A DNA stretch of 64,000 nt from Oceanobacillus damuensis (GTDB taxonomy: Bacteria > Bacillota > Bacilli > Bacillales > Amphibacillaceae). The DNA is taken from positions 17,254-81,253 of the forward strand of contig NZ_LQNF01000020.1 in NCBI RefSeq assembly GCF_001618145.1, written 5' to 3'. The notes beneath the pieces are model-generated. The model did no database searches. It saw only the letters and a program-made list of their open reading frames with translations, and was not told the DNA's origin. The number at the start of each line of letters is the position of its first letter. The stretch's first letter is position 1. The translations under genes were made by a program, and so were the position numbers. This document shows, in pieces, positions 16,817 through 25,762 of this stretch.

Positions 16817-16999
16817 TCATAATTTAACATCTATCTGATTACCCAATGTTGGGTGTGCGGGAACGGTTTCCTGCATCATTTCCATTAATTGTAAACCTTG
16901 TTGTTCGGCAACATCCATCACATTATCCATCACAGCAAGACTTGCACTTGAGCGAACCTGGCTGTTGGACATAACCACTGACAATCCAGCAATATCGAT
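16817..16999 (-). CDS. Putative motility protein, YjfB family, with apparent ATC start
   Basis: The 60-residue product reads DIAGLSVVMSNSQVRSS near the N-terminus and VPAHPTLGNQIDVKL at the C-terminus. Together these match the YjfB family (D-I-A-x-L-S-x-x-M-S and H-P-x-L-G-x-x-I-D). YjfB is sigma-D controlled in B. subtilis and is called a putative motility protein. The codon at the family start Met is ATC (16999-16997), with AGGGGGTG 7 bases upstream. The nearest normal start codons are internal and badly spaced. It is either a rare ATC start or a recently lost start codon. Confidence 0.6.
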   Translation of the reverse strand: MDIAGLSVVMSNSQVRSSASLAVMDNVMDVAEQQGLQLMEMMQETVPAHPTLGNQIDVKL

Positions 17000-17184
17000 G
17001 ATATAGCACCCCCTGAATATCTTCTAGTTACAGAAAGTATATCACTCTATATTGGGAAAAGCTATGCGATTAGCAAACTTTAGTTGCACTTATTCAGGTT
17101 GGTAAGTGTGTTGTGTACTTTCCAATCTGCTAAAAAAATACAAGCATCGATTTTCATCGAATACTTATACTTTGTAAAAAAACG

Positions 17185-17319
17185 CTATTCATCATCATCC
17201 TCTTTTTCCTCTTCATTTCCCTGTGCTTTTTCCATTTTATTGGACTGCAGCTGTGCCCCTTTTTCAGTATCTTGATCATCTTGTTGAATTTTTCTTTCTT
17301 TATTTTTTTCAGTCATCAT
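17185..17319 (-). CDS. Small acidic hydrophilic protein
   Basis: This is a 44-residue, charged, disorder-like product (MMTEKNKERKIQQDDQ then KGAQLQSNKMEKAQGNEEEK). AAGGAGG lies 4 bases before ATG 17319 and 7 bases before ATG 17316, so the second may be the real start. The upstream open frame to 17406 has no ribosome site. No family is recognised. Stretches 17003-17184 and 17320-17421 hold nothing else that I can support. Confidence 0.5.
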   Translation of the reverse strand: MMTEKNKERKIQQDDQDTEKGAQLQSNKMEKAQGNEEEKEDDDE

Positions 17320-17421
17320 ATAGCCTCCTTGAAAGTTTAAATCTTCTCCTATATGTTTTATGTACCCGCATAGAATTAAATAAAAACAAATCTTCACCTG
17401 ACTCACACTGATAAAAGAGAA

Positions 17422-17516
17422 CCACGGGGACAGGAACCCTGGACCACTTTTAAAACTTTACGGGCTTGCGTAATTAGTCCCCATTTTTAAATGGTCCGAG
17501 GTTCCTGTCCCCGTGG
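17422..17516. repeat. Long imperfect palindrome, REP/MITE-like
   Basis: CCACGGGGACAGGAACC (17422-17438) and GGTTCCTGTCCCCGTGG (17500-17516) are perfect reverse complements. The stem continues inward with TGGACCA/TGGTCC and TTTAAA. It lies in the 415-base gap upstream of the tetR promoter. Palindromes with this GGGGACAGG theme are common, scattered elements in Bacillaceae. No transposase is present. Confidence 0.7.
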
Positions 17517-17538
17517 ACCTTTTGGCTTGTTATGGCCA

Positions 17539-17599
17539 TTACTCTCATATATAATAAAGCAGTATAATTCCGTATTTTAATGACTGACCGGTAAGTCAT
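17539..17599 (+). promoter_or_regulatory. tetR-RND operon promoter and palindromic operator
   Basis: A -10 TATAAT at 17563-17568 and a weak -35 TTACTC at 17539-17544 are spaced by 18 bases. The 20-bp palindrome ATGACTGACCGGTAAGTCAT (17580-17599), symmetric except at one base pair, begins at the expected transcription start. This is a typical place for autorepression by the TetR protein encoded next. Confidence 0.6.
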
Positions 17600-17734
17600 T
17601 CTGTGGAAAAGAGATCTTTACCAAGAGTAAAACTCAATCAGATAGGTCTTCTGCCAGTTACATGCGGAATAATTTAAATAAATGAAACGAATGGATTGTT
17701 TTAAACGTATCTACAGAAGAGATGGGGGATTTTT

Positions 17735-18613
17735 TTGCACGAAAAGAAAAGAAAACTGATTGAATCAGGGTTGAAGTTATTCTCGGCAAAAGGGTATCAT
17801 CAGACGTCAATTCAGGAAATAGCGTCTGCGGCAGGTGTTTCGAAAGGTTCATTTTACATATACTTTGATTCGAAAGAACAATTTATTGCAACAGCGATCC
17901 AGCATTTTTATATGCAAATGAATGACAGGATGAAGCAAATAAGAGAAGCGACCGTTGACCCACGGGAAAGCTTTGAAAGACAGATTAATGCAATGATCGA
18001 ATATATTTTCACATATAAAGACTTTATCATGATGCACTTTCGGGAAAACATTTCACTGGGTGAACAAGCCGATAAATTGATGGAGCATGTGAAAATATCC
18101 AGCTTTCAAAGCCTGCGGGAAAACGTCCTCCATATTTATGGTGAAAAAATAAACGATATCGCCGTTGATGTCGTCATTCAAATTGATGGTCTGATTAACG
18201 CTTATTCCAAATGGATTGTTATCGATGAAATACAAATGGAAAGGGAAAAGGTTGGCCCATTTCTCGTTCGAAGGCTGGATGACATTGTTAATGGAATGCT
18301 CATGCAGAAGGAATCCCCATTAACCTTTATCCCGGATAAATTCAAATACATACTCGATAACGGGGAATCACCAGACGAATCCTTAAAAATCATTTCGACA
18401 ATGAAGGAAAAAGTTTTGGCAATGGATAGCCCAGGAACAGAAAACGCGAAACGGCTAATGGATACGGTTAATCTGCTGGAAGAGGAACTTTCCAAAGAGA
18501 TACAGCAGCCGATTATTATCCAAGGATTGCTTGCCCATTTTAGAGACATACCGGAATTAAAGTTGGAATGTGAACAATTGGCAAAAACATTAAAAATAAA
18601 TTTATTAAACTAA
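17735..18613 (+). CDS. TetR/AcrR family transcriptional regulator
   Basis: The 292 residues from TTG 17735 (GGGGG 8 bases upstream) have a clear TetR helix-turn-helix at about 10-55: FSAKGYHQTSIQEIASAAG then VSKGSFYIYFDSKEQFI. A long C-terminal ligand-binding part follows, larger than the usual 190-220 residues of the family. It is followed 16 bases later by the adaptor lipoprotein and RND permease and most likely represses this operon from the palindrome at 17580-17599. The ligand is unknown; the B. subtilis relative of this arrangement is the yerO-swrC pair. Confidence 0.88.
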   Translation: MHEKKRKLIESGLKLFSAKGYHQTSIQEIASAAGVSKGSFYIYFDSKEQFIATAIQHFYMQMNDRMKQIREATVDPRESFERQINAMIEYIFTYKDFIMMHFRENISLGEQADKLMEHVKISSFQSLRENVLHIYGEKINDIAVDVVIQIDGLINAYSKWIVIDEIQMEREKVGPFLVRRLDDIVNGMLMQKESPLTFIPDKFKYILDNGESPDESLKIISTMKEKVLAMDSPGTENAKRLMDTVNLLEEELSKEIQQPIIIQGLLAHFRDIPELKLECEQLAKTLKINLLN

Positions 18614-18629
18614 GTGAGGAGCACGACGC

Positions 18630-19484
18630 ATGAAGAAGATGCTATTAGGAGCAGTCATTTTAATGATTGGATTGCTTGCAGCTTGTAATGACGATGAGGA
18701 AACGCCAGAAGAAGTGCAGGAAAGGGTTGTTCCTGTGGAAACGGCTGAGGCGGAATCAGGTGATCTTATCATTGAAAAAATATTAATCGGCCGAACAGCA
18801 CCCGGAAGTACGACACCGGTTATAATTCAGTCGCCAGGGGAAGTGGATTCATTAGAAGCTGAAAATGGTGCACAGGTCGAAGAAGATGATTTGATTGCAA
18901 TAATCCGAACAACGAATGGCAATCAAAATGTACATGCACCAAAAAGCGGACAAGTTTTGCAAATACAGGCTGAAGAAGGTGACATGGCAACAAATGAAGA
19001 ACCATTCGCTATCATTGCAGATATGGACGAAATAAAACTGCAATTATCGGTCACTGCGGATGTAAGGTCTCTCCTCCATGTTGACGATACATATACTGCT
19101 GTAATCGATGATGAGGAGTACGAAGCTGCCATAACAGATGTGGGCGCATTGCCGGATGATACTGGATTATATCCGGTTGAAGCGACGGTTGAAAACCCAG
19201 AGAAAGCCATTATTGCTGGGATGATCGCAGAACTGAGCATACCGGAAACAACGGTAGAAGATACGATTCTTGTTCCGACAGCTGCGATTGTCCGGGAAGA
19301 TGATCGATCATATGTTTATATCGTAAAAAATGATACCGCCGAAAAAGTGGAAGTTTCAATTTTGGAAACACAATCCGATAAAACTGCAATAGAAGCCGAC
19401 GTCCAGACTGGAGACCAAGTGGTGATCACCGGTCAGCTGACACTTTCAGATGGTGCACACGTGGATGATACGAAAGGGGAATAA
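18630..19484 (+). CDS. RND efflux adaptor lipoprotein (HlyD/MFP-like)
   Basis: This membrane-fusion-type partner of the downstream RND pump is anchored outside the cell. The 284 residues have a lipobox LLAAC (Cys about 19). A biotinyl-lipoyl-like hairpin follows (GEVDSLEAENGAQVEEDD and NVHAPKSGQVLQIQAEEGD), then a beta-barrel region and the C-terminal IVREDDRSYVYIVKND with LTLSDGAHV. It lacks a long coiled-coil hairpin, as expected in a Gram-positive without an outer-membrane channel. It ends 3 bases before the permease start. Confidence 0.85.
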   Translation: MKKMLLGAVILMIGLLAACNDDEETPEEVQERVVPVETAEAESGDLIIEKILIGRTAPGSTTPVIIQSPGEVDSLEAENGAQVEEDDLIAIIRTTNGNQNVHAPKSGQVLQIQAEEGDMATNEEPFAIIADMDEIKLQLSVTADVRSLLHVDDTYTAVIDDEEYEAAITDVGALPDDTGLYPVEATVENPEKAIIAGMIAELSIPETTVEDTILVPTAAIVREDDRSYVYIVKNDTAEKVEVSILETQSDKTAIEADVQTGDQVVITGQLTLSDGAHVDDTKGE

Positions 19485-19487
19485 GTT

Positions 19488-22400
19488 TTGAAGCTTGTAA
19501 ATACGTCCGTTAAACGTCCTGTAGGGGTCATTATGATTGTCCTTGCCGTCTTGGCTTTAGGATTTGTTTCCGTAAAAAATCTGGCGGTTGACTTGTTCCC
19601 GAAAATCGACTTACCAATTGCAGTAGTGGCAACAAATTATCAGGATGCCGCTCCTGAAGATGTGGAAAACCTGATCAGCAGGCCGATTGAGTCCTCCGTC
19701 AGTTCCGTGGAAGGAATCGACACAGTCCAGTCCCAATCACAGGCAGGATCATCACTAGTGATGATGATGTTTAAAAACGGAACAGATCTTGATCAGGCAC
19801 TGCTGGATGTCCGTGAAAAAGTGGATCAGGTAAAAGGCTATCTGCCTGATCAAGCCGGCGAACCCAATATTTTACGCTTCAGTCCTGATGCAATGCCGGT
19901 TGTATTTCTTGGCCTGACTGGCAGCGATACAGCCAAATTGACTGAGATTGCCGATGAGCAAGTCGTTCCTTACCTGGAGCGTCAGGGCGGTGTAGCTTCC
20001 GTAACTGTTGAAGGCGGGCAAGTGCGGGAAATCCAAATCGAACTGGATCAGGCAAAAATGCAGCAATATGGTGTAACTGCCCAAGGAATGATGCAAGTGT
20101 TGAGTAGCACAAATAGCTCAGCCTCTGTCGGAACAGTTGAAAAAGGCAACCAGGATCTTCAGCTGAGGGTAACTGGTGAATTTGAATCTTTGCAAGATAT
20201 TGAGGAGACGATTATTCAGACAGAAACAGGCGCAACAATCCTTGTGGAAGACGTTGCAGAAGTAAAAGATGCATTTAAGGAGGAGAGCACAACAACACTG
20301 GTCAATGGGGAACCATCCCTTGTCTTGTCGATAATGAAACAGACCGATGCTAACACGGTGGAAGTAGCATCCAATATCCAGGATGGCATCGCCGAAATAA
20401 ATGCCAATCTTCCTGAAGATGTCAACCTGGAAACCGTAATCGATACATCTGAATACATCCAGATGTCCATTGATTCTGTGGTAAGTAATATTTTAATCGG
20501 TGGAGCAATCGCGATATTTATTTTGCTTCTATTCTTGAAAAGCATTCGGGCAACGATTGTTATTGGCCTATCTATCCCGATCGCGCTGATATCGACATTC
20601 ATTCTTATGTATTTTACCGGTCAGACGCTAAATGTACTGACACTTGGTGGATTGGCTCTCGGAATAGGAATGGTGGTGGATAGTTCCATCGTAATTCTTG
20701 AAAATATCTATTCCTACCGTAAGAAAGGCTACAGTCTGTTTGATTCGGCGACTAAAGGTGCCTCCGAGCTCGCTCCAGCTGTAATCGCATCAACCACAAC
20801 GACATTGGTTGTATTTTTGCCGATTATCTTTGTAGAAGGTCTGGCATCAGATCTCTTTACTCCATTAGCATTAGCTGTATCATTCTCGCTGATTGCCTCC
20901 CTTGTCGTGGCAGTCACACTGGTGCCAATGCTTTCATCCAAATTGCTTTCCAAAGCGATGGAAAACAATGGGCGCAGATACTGGTTTGACCGTTTTCTCG
21001 ATTGGCTTCGTAATAAATATGGTGGCGGATTAAAGCGGGTCATCAAATTCCGTAAGACAACTGTTTTGGTTACAGTGCTTGCCATTGTCGGAAGCTTGGC
21101 ATTGATCCCAATGATCGGTGCAGAACTGATTCCAAGCTCTGACCAGGGACAGGCGCAAATAACTATAGAAACAGAACCAGGAAGCAGTCTGGAATATATT
21201 GAAGGAATCGTGGAGCAAACCAATGAAATTATTAATGAATACACTGATGTCATTGAGGTCAGCTATGTAACCATCGGAGGAGTTGGTCTTGGTGCTGCCA
21301 ATAATGAGGCAAACTATACCGTGCAATTAATACCTGTAACGGAGCGGAGCCAAACAACGCAACAAATCATCAAGGAAATGGATGAAAAATTCCAGCACAT
21401 TTCAGGGGCGGAAATTACGGCCAGTGTGCTTGATGGTGGAATGGAAATGGGTGATCCGATTTCCATCCAGATAAACGGTCCTGAACATGAAGTGCTGCAT
21501 GAAATTTCCAATCAGATAACAGCTGAAATATCAACCATCGATGGTGTATTCAACCCAATATCTGCAGCTTCAGAGGGTATTCCGCAGATGACGATTACAA
21601 TCGATGAAGGAAGGGCAGCAGCCTATGGAATGACCCAGGAACAGATTACAGGAAAAATCCAAATGCAGTTTACTGGCCAAGTTGCAACCCAATTCCGTGA
21701 AGAAGGTCAGGAAGTGGATGTTACGCTGCTTTATCCAGAAGATCAGCGAAGCACCATCAATGATTTGCAGGATATGAAAATCCAATCGCCAACAGGTGCA
21801 CTGCTGCCACTTGATGAAGTAGCTGACTTTGTCGAAATACAAGGACCAGTGGCATTACAAAGAGAAAACCAGCAACCGCAAATAAACGTGACAAGCGATG
21901 TTGTGGATCGAGATCTGGCAAGTGTTGTAGCAGATATTGAAACGAAGCTGGAAGCTATGAATCTTCCGGAAGGGTACAGCTACGCTATGGGCGGTCAGGC
22001 ACAGGATATGGCCGAATCATTTGCAGACCTGGCTATCGCTTTGATTTTCTCCATTTTCCTTGTATATGCAGTTATGGCCGTACAGTTTGAGAACTTCCTG
22101 CATCCATTTATCATTATGTTCGCATTACCGACAACAATCATTGGGGTAATTGGAGGATTATTCATTACAGGAATGCCTTTGAGCGTTCCAGGGTTTATCG
22201 GAATCATCATGCTCGCCGGAATTGTCGTAAATAACTCGATTGTACTCGTAGACTATATTAATATTCTGAGAGGAAGGGGAATGGCAAGGTTCGATGCCAT
22301 CATGGAGGCAGGCCGCAACCGACTGCGTCCGATCATGATGACCACATTGACCACCGTTCTCGCGATGGTGCCACTCGGACTTGGGCTTGGCGAAGGTGCT

Positions 22401-22550
22401 GAAATCCAGCAGCCACTTGCCGTTACAATTATCTTTGGCCTCACTGTCTCCAGTGTATTCACATTGTTCTTTGTACCAGTTATTTACACATTTTTTGATG
22501 ACCTAAGCGCAAAATTTACAGGCAGAAAAAAGAAGAAAAAAGAAGCATAA
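19488..22550 (+). CDS. RND superfamily efflux permease (SwrC-like)
   Basis: This is a proton-driven multidrug or surfactant exporter. The 1020 residues from TTG 19488 show the twelve-helix duplicated RND plan. It opens with VKRPVGVIMIVLAVLALGF and the first porter domain has AAPEDVENLISRPIE. TM4 carries GIGMVVDSSIVILENIYSY (one Asp, the second replaced by Ser, as is common in Firmicute RND pumps). The second half ends with PGFIGIIMLAGIVVNNSIVL and GRNRLRPIMMTTLTTVLAM. Similarity to B. subtilis SwrC suggests surfactin-like or antibiotic export. A terminator follows at once. Confidence 0.92.
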   Translation: MKLVNTSVKRPVGVIMIVLAVLALGFVSVKNLAVDLFPKIDLPIAVVATNYQDAAPEDVENLISRPIESSVSSVEGIDTVQSQSQAGSSLVMMMFKNGTDLDQALLDVREKVDQVKGYLPDQAGEPNILRFSPDAMPVVFLGLTGSDTAKLTEIADEQVVPYLERQGGVASVTVEGGQVREIQIELDQAKMQQYGVTAQGMMQVLSSTNSSASVGTVEKGNQDLQLRVTGEFESLQDIEETIIQTETGATILVEDVAEVKDAFKEESTTTLVNGEPSLVLSIMKQTDANTVEVASNIQDGIAEINANLPEDVNLETVIDTSEYIQMSIDSVVSNILIGGAIAIFILLLFLKSIRATIVIGLSIPIALISTFILMYFTGQTLNVLTLGGLALGIGMVVDSSIVILENIYSYRKKGYSLFDSATKGASELAPAVIASTTTTLVVFLPIIFVEGLASDLFTPLALAVSFSLIASLVVAVTLVPMLSSKLLSKAMENNGRRYWFDRFLDWLRNKYGGGLKRVIKFRKTTVLVTVLAIVGSLALIPMIGAELIPSSDQGQAQITIETEPGSSLEYIEGIVEQTNEIINEYTDVIEVSYVTIGGVGLGAANNEANYTVQLIPVTERSQTTQQIIKEMDEKFQHISGAEITASVLDGGMEMGDPISIQINGPEHEVLHEISNQITAEISTIDGVFNPISAASEGIPQMTITIDEGRAAAYGMTQEQITGKIQMQFTGQVATQFREEGQEVDVTLLYPEDQRSTINDLQDMKIQSPTGALLPLDEVADFVEIQGPVALQRENQQPQINVTSDVVDRDLASVVADIETKLEAMNLPEGYSYAMGGQAQDMAESFADLAIALIFSIFLVYAVMAVQFENFLHPFIIMFALPTTIIGVIGGLFITGMPLSVPGFIGIIMLAGIVVNNSIVLVDYINILRGRGMARFDAIMEAGRNRLRPIMMTTLTTVLAMVPLGLGLGEGAEIQQPLAVTIIFGLTVSSVFTLFFVPVIYTFFDDLSAKFTGRKKKKKEA

Positions 22551-22555
22551 AAAGT

Positions 22556-22587
22556 AAGGCTCTCCTGGTTAAGGGGAGCCTTTTTTC
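22556..22587 (+). terminator. Terminator of the RND operon
   Basis: AAGGCTCTCC pairs with GGGGAGCCTT across a 5-7-base loop and is followed by TTTTTT. Confidence 0.9.
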
Positions 22588-22678
22588 ATATCAATGTGTC
22601 ATTTCATAGGAAACTGGGAATATTAAAAACAGAAATCATCTAAGTTAATATGAAAATTTATAGTAGGAGGCGTCACAT

Positions 22679-22981
22679 TTGTCGATATCACGAATTCTAA
22701 AATGGATAACAGGAATATTTGAAGCACTGCTGGGCTTTCCCATCCTCGGAGGCATGTATGTCCTTGCGAATGCATGGACACCACTGCTTGTCATGCTCGT
22801 ACTTCATATTGTTACATTGATTTTCACAAAAAAAGTCAACGGCTCCATTGTAGGGAGTGTATTTGGCATCATCACATCCCTTATCGCATGGATTCCGATT
22901 GTAGGGATGATCATGCATATAATAACCGCCATTATCCTGCTACTGTCCGCAGCTAGACCGGAGAGGAAACAGTTTGTTTGA
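22679..22981 (+). CDS. Small membrane protein, unknown function
   Basis: The 100 residues from TTG 22679, with GTAGGAGG 8 bases upstream, form three predicted membrane helices (about 7-27, 33-53 and 60-95). The third segment is long, with GSVFGIITSLIAWIPIVGMI. The C-terminus is basic (ARPERKQF). It is monocistronic, and the 21-bp island B lies shortly downstream without a terminator for this gene. I do not recognise the family. Confidence 0.7.
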   Translation: MSISRILKWITGIFEALLGFPILGGMYVLANAWTPLLVMLVLHIVTLIFTKKVNGSIVGSVFGIITSLIAWIPIVGMIMHIITAIILLLSAARPERKQFV

Positions 22982-23055
22982 TGGAGATGGGGGGAGCGGT
23001 TAGCTTGCGGTCGCCCTTAATTGAGTTTAAGTGGAGGGGGCACTTGGGCTAGGGG

Positions 23056-23320
23056 GCTCTCCCAGGCTGATGAGCGCGTCTCCCGTTTAAGTGATGTTCT
23101 GTCCCGAGTAGGCGAGTGATTCTCCCGATGCATCAGTTCTCAGTCCCGAGTAGGCGAGCGCCTTTCCCGATTCACCGATGCTCAGTCCCGAGTTGATGAG
23201 CGTCTCTCCCGTCTCAGTGAAGTCCCCTCCCGAGCAGACGAGCGCCTCTCCCGATTCATCGACGTTCGCTCCCGAACAGGCAAGCGTCCCTCCCATCCAA
23301 GCAGTACCCTCTCCCACCAA
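23056..23320. repeat. 21-bp tandem repeat island B (CGGGAGAG core on - strand)
   Basis: TCCC occurs at 23060, 23081, 23102, 23123, 23144, 23165, 23186, 23207, 23228, 23249, 23270, 23291 and 23312. That is thirteen anchors at exactly 21 bp with no insertion or deletion. Units alternate between forms like TCTCCCGATTCATCGACGTT and GCTCCCGAGTAGGCGAGCGC, giving a 42-bp super-period. The reverse complement carries the same CGGGAGAG core as islands A and C. The 392-base gap 22982-23373 contains only this island and the cyclase terminator. Confidence 0.93.
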
Positions 23321-23329
23321 CCTAAATAA

Positions 23330-23364
23330 AAACACCAGCACAGGATTTGAATGTGCTGGTGTTT
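23330..23364 (-). terminator. Terminator of the cyclase-family gene
   Basis: AAACACCAGCACA pairs with TGTGCTGGTGTTT. Read on the minus strand the stem is followed by TTTATTT. Confidence 0.85.
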
Positions 23365-23373
23365 CCCAATTTA

Positions 23374-23994
23374 TCAAACAGATAGTCCATCAAAGAGCAA
23401 TACTCTTGCTGGAGCTGCGTCTGTTCCTTGAATTTTCAGTGGAGCGGCGACCATGAAGTATTCGCCTTCTGGTACGTCTGCAAGGCGCAGGCCTTCCATT
23501 ACAATGACATTTGCCTTAAACAGTGTACGGTGTGTTGGGTGGCCTTCCTGGGCACGTTCGATTCCAAGGCCGTCCACGCCGACTCCTTTGATACCTTTTT
23601 CGGCAAGATATGCTGCGGCATCTTTAGCCACAAAAATAAATTCAAAGTTGAATTCATCCTCCAAGGAATTTTTTGTTTTAAACAGAACAAAATCATCTTT
23701 GCCAATATCAAAGCTAGCAATGTCCTCTTTCTTAATGCGATCTTCCACATGTGTCAGGTCAAACAGCTTAACTTTACCTACGAGATCCTCAATTTTTATT
23801 GTCTCCATTGTATCTCCATCGTTGATCATATGGAGAGGGGAGTCGACATGTGTTCCAGTGTGAAGATCCAATTCCACCCGTGTCTCCGTAACATGTCCGT
23901 TTGTTACGGTATTTAATTTCGGCTGCTTTTCTTCCTTATTTTTATAAACCGACATTCCTTCAAAAATAGCTGTTGTCACATCATATAACTTCAT
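23374..23994 (-). CDS. Cyclase family protein (kynurenine formamidase-like metal hydrolase)
   Basis: The 206 residues carry the family metal-binding signature HTGTHVDSPLHM (H-x-G-T-H-x-D-x-P-x-H), followed by ESVFVLF-like strands and the terminal DAAPARVLLFDG. Members hydrolyse formylkynurenine, isatin or other cyclic amides. No tryptophan-degradation genes are nearby, so the substrate is unknown. It is a single gene on the minus strand, converging with the small membrane protein gene across island B, and has its own terminator. Confidence 0.85.
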   Translation of the reverse strand: MKLYDVTTAIFEGMSVYKNKEEKQPKLNTVTNGHVTETRVELDLHTGTHVDSPLHMINDGDTMETIKIEDLVGKVKLFDLTHVEDRIKKEDIASFDIGKDDFVLFKTKNSLEDEFNFEFIFVAKDAAAYLAEKGIKGVGVDGLGIERAQEGHPTHRTLFKANVIVMEGLRLADVPEGEYFMVAAPLKIQGTDAAPARVLLFDGLSV

Positions 23995-24029
23995 TTTATC
24001 ACTCCTTAAAATATTATTTCCTTATCTTC

Positions 24030-25505
24030 TTAAAAAGACCACCAGTGGAATCTATCTTTTGCAAGCAGTTCGTCGGCCGCATCAGGGCCCATGGATCCTG
24101 ATTCGTAATTAGGAAAGTTGGCAACATTCTTGGACCATACATCCAAAAGCGTGTCAACGAACTTCCATGAAAGTGCAACTTCATCCCAATGGGTAAAGTT
24201 GGTCGCATCTCCAACCATGCAGTCATATAATAGTTTTTCATATGCTTCAGGGGTATTGATGCCTGAAACCGCATTATGGTTGTATGCGAGCTGGATTGGT
24301 TCCGCAAGTGCTCCAGTGCCTGATTTTTTCGCATTCAGGCAAAGGGTTATCCCCTCATTAGGCTGGATGTTGATAATCAATAGGTTCGGATGTTTGTCCT
24401 TATCTTGTTGATAATACAGGTTCATCGGAAGGTTTTTAAATTCAATAACAATTTTGGTCGACTTCTCAGCTAAACGTTTACCGGTCCGAATATAAATCGG
24501 AACGCCCGCCCAGCGGTAATTATCGATCAATATTTTTCCGGCTACAAATGTTTCCGTGTTGGAATCCTTCAATTCATCTGCTTCATCACGGTATGCTGGA
24601 ACCGATTTCCCTTTCATATCACCGCTGTCGTATTGACCGCGAACAAAGAAATCATCAACCTTTTCCGGCTTCATATTACGGATTGCCCGCAACACTTTAA
24701 TTTTTTCAGAGCGAATCTCCTCTGTAGTCAAACTGATCGGAGGCTCCATCGCAAGCAGCGCGACCATCTGCAGCATATGATTCTGTACCATATCTCTTGT
24801 GGCACCAGAATGATCGTAATAGCGTGCCCGCTCCTCCACCCCGAGTGTCTCACTGGAAGTAATTTGAATATTGGAGATGAAACGGTTATTCCACAAATGC
24901 TCGAAAATTCCATTGGCAAAACGGATAACCTCAATATTCTGGATCATTTCTTTTCCTAAATAATGATCAATACGATAGATCTGTTCCTCATCAAATGCAG
25001 CACGCAGCTCTTTATTCAATTTCTTAGCTGATTCCAGATCGACACCAAAAGGTTTTTCGATCACCAGACGTGACCAGCCGCCAGAGTCCTTCAGCCCATA
25101 TTGCTTCAGTTTATTGGCAATCGTACCGAAAAATTCTGGTGCCATTGCCAGGTAAAATACGCGATTGCCCTCTGTGTTGTATGTACCTTCCAAATCATTA
25201 ATTAACATATTTAATCCGCTGTAAGAAGACTCATCGGTAACATCAAATGACTGGTAATAGAAATGGGAGGTGAATTCCTCTAAATCCTCTTCCGGAGAGA
25301 GAGCTTCATCAATTGACTTTGCCACATTTTCACGTAAAATTTCGTTTGTCCAAGGACGCCTTGCCAAACCGACAACGGCAAAGTCTTTGCTCAGTTTACC
25401 GCTCTTGTACAGGCGATAGATAGACGGAAATAATTTACGCTTAGCCAAATCTCCCGTTGCTCCGAATATTGTTATGACTACTTTAGGTTGTAGCTGATTA
25501 TTCAT
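24030..25505 (-). CDS. zwf: Glucose-6-phosphate 1-dehydrogenase
   Basis: This enzyme oxidises glucose 6-phosphate to 6-phosphogluconolactone with NADP+, the first step of the oxidative pentose phosphate pathway. The start is taken as ATG 25505, with AGGAAAA upstream; an in-frame GTG at 25520 overlaps that site. The 491 residues show the nucleotide-binding FGATGDLAKRKLFPSIYRL, VIEKPFG, the substrate/catalytic motif RIDHYLGKEMIQNI and the C-terminal PDAADELLAKDRFHWW. It is a single gene with its own promoter and a 566-base upstream gap holding island C. Confidence 0.96.
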   Translation of the reverse strand: MNNQLQPKVVITIFGATGDLAKRKLFPSIYRLYKSGKLSKDFAVVGLARRPWTNEILRENVAKSIDEALSPEEDLEEFTSHFYYQSFDVTDESSYSGLNMLINDLEGTYNTEGNRVFYLAMAPEFFGTIANKLKQYGLKDSGGWSRLVIEKPFGVDLESAKKLNKELRAAFDEEQIYRIDHYLGKEMIQNIEVIRFANGIFEHLWNNRFISNIQITSSETLGVEERARYYDHSGATRDMVQNHMLQMVALLAMEPPISLTTEEIRSEKIKVLRAIRNMKPEKVDDFFVRGQYDSGDMKGKSVPAYRDEADELKDSNTETFVAGKILIDNYRWAGVPIYIRTGKRLAEKSTKIVIEFKNLPMNLYYQQDKDKHPNLLIINIQPNEGITLCLNAKKSGTGALAEPIQLAYNHNAVSGINTPEAYEKLLYDCMVGDATNFTHWDEVALSWKFVDTLLDVWSKNVANFPNYESGSMGPDAADELLAKDRFHWWSF

Positions 25506-25541
25506 GATGGTTTTCCTCACTTTTTCTGAAAATATAGTTCT

Positions 25542-25569
25542 ATTCTATATGAAAAATTTAATTAATCAA
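25542..25569 (-). promoter_or_regulatory. Putative sigma-A promoter of zwf
   Basis: On the minus strand TTGATT (25569-25564) and TAGAAT (25547-25542) are spaced by 16 bases, about 40 bases upstream of the start codon. Confidence 0.45.
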
Positions 25570-25762
25570 ATTATACTGATTGGAAGGGTTTCCAGTGATT
25601 TCCCCAGGTAGCGTGTAAACATGCAGCGTAATCGGGAACGCTTGCAATTTTTTTGTTAAAGGTGGAAATATCGTGTGATGTGATAGTTAAGGTTGCAAAA
25701 TTGAGCGGTACCAGCATTCCAATCCGTCCTTTTAATTATTGTAAAGCAGATAAAACTTATGA

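Noticed and set aside
23056..23320. CRISPR array
   Set aside because: There is no alternation of invariant repeats with unique spacers; units are contiguous, 21 bp and degenerate. No cas genes occur in the window.
23428..23916. 162-codon plus-strand frame over the cyclase gene
   Set aside because: It lies opposite a gene with clear HxGTHxD motifs; no ribosome site and no recognisable domain.
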